A stretch of DNA of 5,672 nucleotides from NCBI GenBank assembly GCA_904420055.1, contig CAJFTV010000083.1, forward strand, positions 1 to 5,672. The letters run 5' to 3'. The notes under the pieces were generated by a model. That model ran no database searches and was not told the origin of the DNA. It saw nothing but the letters and a program-made list of their open reading frames with translations. Position 1 is the first letter of the stretch; every line of letters starts with the position of its first letter. This document shows, one piece after another, positions 1 through 4,718 of this stretch. The stretch comes from Candidatus Alloscillospira gallinarum (GTDB lineage: Bacteria > Bacillota > Clostridia > Oscillospirales > Oscillospiraceae). Made by a program: the position numbers and the translations under genes.

Positions 1-722
1 CCTATGGTAAAGCCCCACAGGCCCCATCTGTACCCCTCGTTTTCCATGGACTCCGGCACGAGCTCTTTTATCACAACGTATATCATTGCCCCGGCTGCAA
101 ATGCCAGCAGGTACGGAAGTGCCGGCACCACTATTCTGGACAGGAGTATAGTCAGCATCGCCGCAATTGGCTCCACAACACCGGACAGCGCCCCATATCC
201 AAATGCCCTGCCCTTTCTCATCCCCCCGCCGGCAAGCGGCATTGATACGATTGCACCCTCAGGAAAATTCTGGATTGCAATTCCTACGGAAAGCGCAAAC
301 GCCGCCGCAACGCCTACGCCGTCAGGCGCTGCCATGCCCGCGAATATTACGCCCACCGCCATACCCTCAGGTATGTTGTGCAGTGTGACGGCAAACAGCA
401 TCATAAACGATTTTCCAAATTTCTCTGTCTTCTTCGCAAATCTGGGTATCAGCTTGTCGGACAGCATGAGGAAACCGATACCGCAGGTAAACCCCACCGC
501 CGCAGGCACAAATGACGCATACCCCATATGGGAGGACATGTCAATAGCCGGGATTATGAGCGACCAGACAGAGGCCGCTGTCATAACTCCGGCGGCTACG
601 CCAAGCTGCAGCTTTTGCAAATGGGCACTTAATTTACCGCCCATAAAAAACACGCACATTGCGCCGAGAGTAGTCCCCAAAAACGGTATGAGCACTCCCG
701 CAATTGTCTCTAAAAACATCAT
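1..722 (-). CDS. ZIP-family metal (zinc/iron/manganese) transporter, partial
   Basis: An integral membrane divalent-metal importer of the ZIP family, close to the bacterial GufA/ZupT type. The 240 visible residues form hydrophobic segments at about 5-27, 40-60, 70-92, 105-130, 138-163, 174-198 and 200-222. The two metal-site motifs are present: HNIPEG at 115-120 and QNFPEG at 151-156. GVVEP (Glu184) and the EL pair around Glu220 also fit the family. The gene runs off the left edge; family members are about 260-270 residues, so roughly 20-30 C-terminal residues are missing. Two ATGs are adjacent (722 and 719). AGGTGG at 727-732 lies 4 bases from the first and 7 from the second, so the second could be the real start. 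No convincing promoter was found for it, and the metal cannot be told from sequence. The family call is firm. Confidence 0.93.
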   Translation of the reverse strand, partial: MMFLETIAGVLIPFLGTTLGAMCVFFMGGKLSAHLQKLQLGVAAGVMTAASVWSLIIPAIDMSSHMGYASFVPAAVGFTCGIGFLMLSDKLIPRFAKKTEKFGKSFMMLFAVTLHNIPEGMAVGVIFAGMAAPDGVGVAAAFALSVGIAIQNFPEGAIVSMPLAGGGMRKGRAFGYGALSGVVEPIAAMLTILLSRIVVPALPYLLAFAAGAMIYVVIKELVPESMENEGYRWGLWGFTI

Positions 723-817
723 TTCACCACCTATTTCATAGTATCGGGAAATGATGTTTTTGTGACTGTCCCTGTATCCCTTTAAAAGTGTGTCACAGCC
801 CGTACACATATTGTGAT

Positions 818-851
818 ATTGCACTGTTTTGAGGTACATAATTAGTGCAAT
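818..851. repeat. 8-bp inverted repeat between the ZIP gene and the ncRNA promoter
   Basis: ATTGCACT at 818-825 and AGTGCAAT at 844-851 are perfect reverse complements separated by 18 bases. The element lies in the divergent intergenic region, about 95 bases upstream of the ZIP start and 43 bases upstream of the -35 box of the ncRNA promoter. A looser inverted pair, TGTGAC (761-766) and GTCACA (792-797), lies nearer the ZIP gene. Either could be an operator or a weak leader hairpin of the ZIP transcript. No known metal-regulator box is recognised. Confidence 0.4.
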
Positions 852-858
852 AAGTCAA

Positions 859-922
859 TTTTACAAAAATTCAAAATTTTTTACAAAAACCTATTGACAA
901 TATGCCCCCCTCCATGTATATT
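859..922 (+). promoter_or_regulatory. Strong sigma-A promoter of the ncRNA, with A/T-rich upstream element
   Basis: The -35 box TTGACA is at 894-899, followed by a 17-base spacer and the -10 box TATATT at 917-922. Directly upstream is a very A/T-rich stretch in which TTTTACAAAAA occurs twice (859-869 and 879-889), 20 bases apart or about two helical turns, as expected of an UP element. Transcription should start at about 929-932. The near-consensus boxes suggest a highly expressed RNA. Confidence 0.85.
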
Positions 923-929
923 ATAATTG

Positions 930-1272
930 TAATCAGTTCAGAGAACTGTTTAGGATAAAAATGATTTAACATCATCAGAAAGGAGTGAGTCCCGTGAAAT
1001 AAGCGAAACCGGCTTCATCTGAAAATGGTGAATGGCCCGGAGGAGTTTATGAGAGATGTGTGTAATCTTTTTTATCAACTTAATTGAGGCGGCAAACGTT
1101 TCGGCCCGGTATTGAATGGAATAGATCTGAATGACATTTTTCGGATAAAGCGCCGGTGAGTTTGGTAAATTGGGTGCCGTACTTAAACGAAATGGAGGTT
1201 AACCAGTGATAGATCCCATCCAGATGAGATAACCCCTTGTTCCAGGTTTTGCGGAACAGGGGGTTATTTCGT
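930..1272 (+). ncRNA. Stand-alone structured non-coding RNA, candidate raiA-motif RNA
   Basis: This unit of about 340 bases has its own promoter and terminator and no sizeable reading frame. Visible helices are CAGTTC/GAACTG (934-939 with 943-948), ATGAT/ATCAT (961-965 with 971-975), and TTCATC/GGTGAA (1014-1019 with 1027-1032, one G-U) with a flanking GGC/GCC (1011-1013 with 1035-1037). A bipartite helix CGTTT+CGGC (1097-1105) pairs with GCCG and AAACG (1176-1179, 1185-1189) across a 5-base bulge. A possible long-range 8-bp helix joins 1014-1021 to 1221-1228, just before the terminator. Every downstream protein gene is convergent, so it is not a leader of one. It lacks signatures I know for tmRNA, RNase P, SRP RNA, T-box or common riboswitches. 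Purine-rich conserved-looking blocks (980-1012, 1034-1046) and size suggest the raiA-motif class of Firmicutes, but that match is from memory. The unit is confident; the class is about even odds. Confidence 0.72.
1229..1272 (+). terminator. Intrinsic terminator of the ncRNA
   Basis: A stem of about 15 base pairs, 1229-1243 with 1253-1267 (one G-U), closes a 9-base loop and is followed by a T-rich tail beginning TTATTTCGTT. The core arms are AACCCCTTGTTCC and GGAACAGGGGGTT. Read from the other strand the hairpin is equally stable with a poorer tail, so it may also help end the convergent five-gene operon, for which no separate terminator was seen. Confidence 0.9.
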
Positions 1273-1310
1273 TATGTTGACTTTTTATTCTGCTGTTATA
1301 ACTTTCAATT

Positions 1311-1340
1311 GCTTCCCAGTCCCCGGGGAGCTTTTATTTT
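1311..1340 (+). terminator. Second, backup plus-strand terminator
   Basis: GCTTCCC (1311-1317) pairs with GGGGAGC (1325-1331; one G-U) around a 7-base loop, and the tail is TTTTATTTT. It lies about 40 bases beyond the ncRNA terminator and just before the 3' end of the convergent DUF3781 gene. It would stop read-through into the antisense strand of the operon. Read on the minus strand it has no T-run. Confidence 0.65.
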
Positions 1341-1597
1341 AATGTTTTTAAAATGTGCGCCGTAATTATGGTACAGCTTCCCGCGTTTACAGTAATTCTG
1401 CAATTTCCGCCTGTCACATACCAGTTTTTGCCCTCTCTTTTTATCTCACTATCCGGGCATTTAATTATATTTCGACAAAAGCACACCGGGTCGCAGTCCT
1501 CCGGCAGAGACAGATTTTTGCTTATGCGCTTTTCTCCCAGTGCTGTCGTGTGCAGTTTTGCAAGATTTTTAAAAAAACCGTTTACGCTCTCTGTCAA
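1334..1597 (-). CDS. DUF3781-family small protein
   Basis: A soluble protein of 87 residues with no known function. It shows the pattern I associate with DUF3781: KLHTT near the start (14-18), GEKRISKNL (21-29), RxGKNWYVT (54-62) and a C-terminal ITVNAxSxTIITAH block (68-81). It carries five cysteines (35, 39, 41, 47, 66) plus Cys75, more than expected for such a small protein. No signal peptide or membrane segment is visible. The start is a TTG at 1597 with AGGGG 9 bases upstream (1607-1611). An ATG at 1616 directly after the previous stop is in another frame and stops after 15 codons at a T7 run. It is the last gene of the operon, about 20 bases after the NTPase gene. Reality of the gene is fairly sure; the family name is from memory and the start is uncertain. 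Confidence 0.75.
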   Translation of the reverse strand: MTESVNGFFKNLAKLHTTALGEKRISKNLSLPEDCDPVCFCRNIIKCPDSEIKREGKNWYVTGGNCRITVNAGSCTIITAHILKTLK

Positions 1598-1606
1598 ATA
1601 CAGTTT

Positions 1607-1611
1607 CCCCT
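1607..1611 (-). promoter_or_regulatory. Ribosome-binding site supporting the TTG start of the DUF3781 gene
   Basis: AGGGG is followed by 9 bases and then TTG at 1597. The site lies just inside the short alternative frame that opens with ATG at 1616. It is the main reason to prefer the TTG start. Confidence 0.45.
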
Positions 1612-1617
1612 GTCATT

Positions 1618-2109
1618 TCAAATTTTCAGTCCCAGAAGCTCTCCAATTTTTTCCGGTACGGTGTCCCGGTTTACAGTATTCACCTCAATTACGGCGGTGT
1701 TTTCTGTACTCCGGACTGCGTCCAGAAAATTATTGTGCTCCGGCTTTACTACGGCTATTACCGGCCGCGGGTCTTTCAGCCGTTCTAAAACCGCATTGCA
1801 GAAATCCGGCGACCTCAGCTCCAGCCTCCCCAGCTCATCAAGCACTGTTATATCCAGTGTGCCAGACTGCTCCACAAGCTGTTTGCCAAATGTGTCAAAA
1901 GCGTCCGGCAGCGGGCACAGCCTGCCGCTCTCCTCTGTCGCAATCATGGCCGAAGTGCCGTCAGCAAAGCTTCTCATGTGCAGAGTTCTATACTTGCCGT
2001 ACTCCCAGAAAGTGCGGAAGCCGTCGGCTCTAATGCCTGCCCGCTGCAAAAATTTATCTATGGCGGTGGATTTTCCCACCTGTACCATTCCAGTTACAAG
2101 TACGTGCAT
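1618..2109 (-). CDS. THEP1-like P-loop nucleoside-triphosphatase (NTPase_1 family)
   Basis: A cytosolic P-loop ATPase/GTPase of 163 residues, a typical length for the THEP1/NTPase_1 family, whose members slowly hydrolyse nucleoside triphosphates and whose cellular role is unclear. The Walker A loop is GMVQVGKST at 7-15; the family more often has a proline-glycine in this loop. The Walker B strand is ITVLDELGRLEL at 87-98, with Asp91-Glu92 and the DExGxxEL pattern characteristic of this family. After it come a helix and strand with PVIAVVKPEHN (116-126). No membrane segment is seen. The ATG follows the UPF0210 stop by 4 bases and has only a weak GAG ribosome site, which points to translational coupling. 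A nucleoside mono- or diphosphate kinase is a less likely alternative because no lid or substrate motif is obvious. Confidence 0.85.
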   Translation of the reverse strand: MHVLVTGMVQVGKSTAIDKFLQRAGIRADGFRTFWEYGKYRTLHMRSFADGTSAMIATEESGRLCPLPDAFDTFGKQLVEQSGTLDITVLDELGRLELRSPDFCNAVLERLKDPRPVIAVVKPEHNNFLDAVRSTENTAVIEVNTVNRDTVPEKIGELLGLKI

Positions 2110-2113
2110 ATTC

Positions 2114-3472
2114 TCAGTTTTTCAGGCTGTGCAGTGGCGCCGGAATATGTCCTCCCCGCCCGATAAAAGCGCTGCTGTCGTTTGGATTTACCGGCATGAC
2201 CGGGGCCGTCCCCAGAAGTCCGCCGAAGTCCACAACATCGCCGACCTTTGTGCCGGGCGCCGGAATAATCCTCACCGCTGTGGTCTTGTTGTTAACAACG
2301 CCAATGGCGCTCTCATCAGCAATTATGGCGGAAATTGTCTCGGCCGGCGTGTCGCCGGGCACTGCTATCATGTCAAGTCCCACAGAGCACACACAGGTCA
2401 TTGCCTCCAGTTTTTCAATGGTCAGCGCGCCCTTCTCCACGGCGGCAATCATGCCCGCGTCCTCAGACACCGGGATAAATGCGCCGGAGAGCCCACCTAC
2501 ACGTGACGAGGCCATGACCCCTCCCTTTTTTACCGCGTCATTTAAAAGCGCAAGGGCAGCAGTTGTGCCGTGAGCTCCCACAGATGACAGCCCCATCTCC
2601 TCCAAAATGTCAGCAACGCTGTCTCCTATTGCCGGCGTGGGCGCCAGAGAGAGGTCCACAATGCCAAAAGGCACGTTTAGCCTGCGTGAGGCCTCCTGCG
2701 CCACAAGCTGTCCCATTCTCGTAATTCTGAAGGCAGTCTTTTTAATAGTCTCGGCCACCACGTCGAACCCCTGGCCCTTTACCGCCTGAAGTGCATGATG
2801 AACCACCCCCGGTCCGGAAACACCCACGTTTATGACGCACTCCGGCTCGCCTGGGCCGTGAAAGGCTCCCGCCATGAAGGGGTTGTCCTCCACGGCGTTT
2901 GCAAAAACCACCAGCTTTGCGCAGGCCATACCGCCGTTTTCCGCCGTCATTGCCGCCGCTTCTTTTATTATCCTGCCCATTTTTGCCACGGCGTCCATGT
3001 TTATGCCCGCCCTTGTCGTGGCCACATTCACACTGGAACATACGCGCCCGGTGGCGGCCAGCGCCTCTGGAATTGATGCTATTAATATCTCGTCGCCTTT
3101 TGTACAGCCCTTGTGCACAAGCGCAGAAAATCCGCCGATAAAATTAACCCCTACTGTTTCGGCGGCCCTGTCAAGGGCCTTCGCCAGGGGAACATATGTA
3201 TCTGCCTCACAGCTTTCCGCCACCATTGCGACGGGTGTTACGGAAATCCTCTTGTTAACTATCGGAATACCAAATTCCTTTTCAATGTCCTCGCCTGTTT
3301 TCACCAGGTTTTCGGCATATTTTGTTATCTTGTCATAGACCTTCCTGCAGCAGACATCGATATCCGGATGCGCGCAGTCCCGCAGGGATATCCCCATGGT
3401 TATGGTGCGTATATCCAAATGCTGCTGGTCTATCATTTCAATTGTCTGAAGTATCTCTCCTGAATTAATCAT
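2114..3472 (-). CDS. UPF0210 (DUF711) protein, 'PFL family protein'
   Basis: A soluble protein of 452 residues, full length for UPF0210 (about 445-455). It matches the pneumococcal member as I remember it almost end to end: DIRTITMGISLRDC (20-33), GIPIVNKRISVTP in the first quarter, NFIGGFSALVHKG, VFANAVEDNPFMAGAFHG near the middle, INVGVSGPGVV, IVDLSLAPTPAIGDSVADI, GAHGTTAALALLNDAVKKGG, and a C-terminal FGGLLGTAPVM and GRGGxIPAP. Family knowledge: the fold resembles the barrel of pyruvate formate-lyase, hence the name, but no glycyl-radical activity has been shown and I see no reason to assign one. Biochemical function is unknown. AGGTG at 3477-3481 with a 4-base spacer to the ATG overlaps the stop of the upstream ACT gene. 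It follows that gene by 8 bases; the two are conserved neighbours in Firmicutes. Confidence 0.95.
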   Translation of the reverse strand: MINSGEILQTIEMIDQQHLDIRTITMGISLRDCAHPDIDVCCRKVYDKITKYAENLVKTGEDIEKEFGIPIVNKRISVTPVAMVAESCEADTYVPLAKALDRAAETVGVNFIGGFSALVHKGCTKGDEILIASIPEALAATGRVCSSVNVATTRAGINMDAVAKMGRIIKEAAAMTAENGGMACAKLVVFANAVEDNPFMAGAFHGPGEPECVINVGVSGPGVVHHALQAVKGQGFDVVAETIKKTAFRITRMGQLVAQEASRRLNVPFGIVDLSLAPTPAIGDSVADILEEMGLSSVGAHGTTAALALLNDAVKKGGVMASSRVGGLSGAFIPVSEDAGMIAAVEKGALTIEKLEAMTCVCSVGLDMIAVPGDTPAETISAIIADESAIGVVNNKTTAVRIIPAPGTKVGDVVDFGGLLGTAPVMPVNPNDSSAFIGRGGHIPAPLHSLKN

Positions 3473-3480
3473 AATTCACC

Positions 3481-3750
3481 TCATATCCTGTGCATGGCGT
3501 CAAAAATGTCCTCGCGCTGTATGCGTATGGAGAGACAGCTCTCCTCGCCCTTTTCCTTGAGCGCGTTTGCAAGCTCTGCAAACGACACTTCGCAGGCTGA
3601 CGTATCCACCAGCATAATCATGGTGAAATACTCCTGCAAAATCGTCTGGCTGATGTCAAGGATATTCACACCGTTTTCCGCCAGCAGTCCGCAGACAGAG
3701 GCAATTATACCCACGTGGTCCTTTCCAATAACCGTTACTATTGCTCTCAT
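3481..3750 (-). CDS. ACT-domain protein, UPF0237 family
   Basis: A single ACT domain of 89 residues, full length for UPF0237. It opens with the strand MRAIVTVIGKDHVGIIASV, whose G-x-D-x-x-G turn plus following helix (9-24) is the usual ligand-binding edge of ACT domains. Next come NGVNILDISQTI (26-37), the strand YFTMIMLVD (41-49) and a second helix-strand half with LSIRIQREDIF (72-82). ACT domains typically bind amino acids or other small molecules at a dimer interface; the GcvR-like regulators are relatives. With no attached enzyme it probably acts as a stand-alone sensor or as partner of the adjacent UPF0210 protein (inference). The ATG overlaps the upstream YfbR stop by 4 bases (ATGA), so translation is likely coupled. 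Confidence 0.94.
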   Translation of the reverse strand: MRAIVTVIGKDHVGIIASVCGLLAENGVNILDISQTILQEYFTMIMLVDTSACEVSFAELANALKEKGEESCLSIRIQREDIFDAMHRI

Positions 3751-4346
3751 TTTTTCTCGTCCTCTCTTTTAATATTGAGTTCATCAAGCGTAAGCTCAAA
3801 TGCCGGTATAAACTTCTCAAGGAAATAATCGACTTCCGGCATATCCATGGCCTTTAATTTGTCAAGGGTCTGCTCCGCGGCGAGGGAGAACTCTCCGCTC
3901 CCCGATTTAAGCTCCTCCAGACATTTTATATAGGCCGACAGCTTGTCCGCCGCCTTAACTATCTCCTCAAGCTCCCGGTCCTCTCCGCAAAGCAGCTCAT
4001 GGTAAGCCGGCTGCAGCTCCCGGGGCAGGGTAGAAATCAGCTTTTCTGAGGCCAGCTTTTCCACCTCTTTGTAGGCGGTCATGATATCTGGGTTAAAATA
4101 CTTAATCGGTGTAGGCATATCGCCTGTGTATATCTCCGATGCGTCGTGAAAAAGGGCAATCGTCGCCGCCCTGTCAGGGTTGCAGGGCTTTTTGAACACA
4201 TCTCGGCGTATAATTGCCAGTGCATGGGCAATTACCGCAACCATGTGGGAGTGTTCCTGTACGTTTTCCGCAAAGCTGTTGCGCATAAGCGACCACCGGG
4301 TTATATTTTTCATTCTGGATATAAGCGCATAAAAACTGTACTCCAT
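3747..4346 (-). CDS. yfbR: HD-domain 5'-deoxynucleotidase, YfbR family
   Basis: A cytosolic, metal-dependent phosphohydrolase that removes the phosphate from deoxyribonucleoside 5'-monophosphates. The 199 residues equal the length of the E. coli enzyme. Visible signature residues are RW at 17-18 (LMRN follows at 20-23), ENVQEHS at 27-33 with metal ligand His32, the HD pair His67-Asp68 in LFHDASEIYTGDMPTPIKY, Asp76 in the TGDxPTP loop (74-80), and the distal ligand Asp134 in KAADKLSAYIKCLEEL. The C-terminal MPEVDYFLEKFIPAF block is also typical. In E. coli the enzyme serves dNMP turnover and thymidine supply. It is the first gene of the operon: GGAG lies 7 bases upstream of the ATG and a strong promoter about 30 bases upstream. 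All catalytic positions are intact, so it should be active. Confidence 0.96.
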   Translation of the reverse strand: MEYSFYALISRMKNITRWSLMRNSFAENVQEHSHMVAVIAHALAIIRRDVFKKPCNPDRAATIALFHDASEIYTGDMPTPIKYFNPDIMTAYKEVEKLASEKLISTLPRELQPAYHELLCGEDRELEEIVKAADKLSAYIKCLEELKSGSGEFSLAAEQTLDKLKAMDMPEVDYFLEKFIPAFELTLDELNIKREDEKK

Positions 4347-4375
4347 ATCACCGCTCCAAACTTAATAATATATGT

Positions 4376-4404
4376 ATAATAAGGCCCCGGAGTTTTCCTG
4401 TCAA
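4376..4404 (-). promoter_or_regulatory. Sigma-A promoter of the YfbR-led operon
   Basis: Read on the minus strand, a perfect -35 TTGACA (4399-4404) is followed by a 17-base spacer and TATTAT (4376-4381). Transcription should start near 4368, giving a 5' leader of about 20 bases that just holds the ribosome site of yfbR. No room is left for a riboswitch or attenuator. It is the only clear promoter seen for the five-gene operon. Confidence 0.85.
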
Positions 4405-4520
4405 GAAAAAGGCGCATGCCTGTAAAATATAGTCCGCTTCCTATGTATAAAAAGCCTGCCGATATTGTTATGCACCACAGCTGTATTTTTCAGGTGTTTA
4501 TACACACAGGCCCGCCAAAA
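4405..4520. other. Intergenic spacer without a recognisable gene
   Basis: The stretch separates the DUF975 unit terminator from the yfbR promoter. I see no reading frame with a ribosome site and no RNA signature. Its only notable content is one copy of a 15-base repeat (4479-4493). Confidence 0.5.
4479..4493 (+). repeat. 15-bp direct repeat, left copy
   Basis: AGCTGTATTTTTCAG here is identical to 5572-5586, in the same orientation. The two copies enclose the DUF975 and Cys-rich-peptide genes together with their terminator and promoter region. The flanking bases differ on both sides, so the match ends exactly at 15. Confidence 0.6.
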
Positions 4521-4547
4521 CACCCGGGTGAAAATTTCACCCGGGTG
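4517..4547 (-). terminator. Palindromic intrinsic terminator of the DUF975/Cys-rich peptide unit
   Basis: CACCCGGGTG at 4521-4530 and again at 4538-4547 are separated by 7 A/T bases. Together they form an inverted repeat with 13-base arms around one central base; as RNA, a stem of at least 10 GC-rich pairs with a short A/U loop. On the minus strand it starts 10 bases after the stop of the Cys-rich peptide and is followed by TTTT. Each arm is itself a perfect palindrome. The plus strand also has a T6 run a few bases beyond it, so weak bidirectional use is possible. Confidence 0.8.
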
Positions 4548-4557
4548 CTCACATTTT

Positions 4558-4710
4558 TTACTTTTCCTTTTCGTTAAAGCATCCTTTTTTGCAGGCGGAA
4601 CAATCTCCCCCGCAGCCTTTTCCCCTTTTCTTCCCTCTTACAGTGAAAAACAGCGCAAGGCCAATTAAAACGCATACAGCCGCGAGTATTATAATACTTG
4701 GCAGGTCCAT
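4558..4710 (-). CDS. FeoB-associated Cys-rich membrane protein
   Basis: A 50-residue peptide. Residues 5-24 form one hydrophobic membrane segment, followed by a basic stretch (RGKKRGKGK, 25-31 region), then the cysteine cluster C33-x3-C37-x2-C40-x3-C44 and a charged tail ending KEK. This layout of short N-terminal helix plus CGGDCSACKKGC is the hallmark of the FeoB-associated Cys-rich family, small proteins usually encoded beside the ferrous-iron importer FeoB in anaerobes and thought to assist it, perhaps by binding iron. No FeoB is visible here; the partner gene is a DUF975 membrane protein. GAGGTG sits 4 bases before the ATG and overlaps the upstream stop region, and the gap between the genes is 8 bases, so they are co-transcribed and probably coupled. 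The terminator follows at once. Confidence 0.86.
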   Translation of the reverse strand: MDLPSIIILAAVCVLIGLALFFTVRGKKRGKGCGGDCSACKKGCFNEKEK

Positions 4711-4718
4711 GCCGCACC

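Noticed and set aside
4..741. Plus-strand open frame of 245 codons
   Set aside because: It is exactly antisense to the ZIP transporter, whose minus-strand protein has clear family motifs; the plus frame has low-complexity Pro/Ala/Ser composition and no ribosome site.
930..1230. Riboswitch, T-box, tmRNA, RNase P or SRP RNA
   Set aside because: No known signature blocks of these classes were found, and no same-strand gene follows the terminator for a riboswitch or T-box to control.
1355..2506. Plus-strand open frame of 383 codons, and an overlapping one at 1353-2033
   Set aside because: Antisense to three well-supported genes (DUF3781, NTPase, UPF0210), with no recognisable domain or ribosome site and Cys/Ser/Arg-rich shadow composition.
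2114..3472. Reading UPF0210 as a true pyruvate formate-lyase or other glycyl-radical enzyme
   Set aside because: The family is named for fold similarity only; the short protein lacks a convincing C-terminal glycyl-radical motif, and no activating radical-SAM enzyme is nearby.
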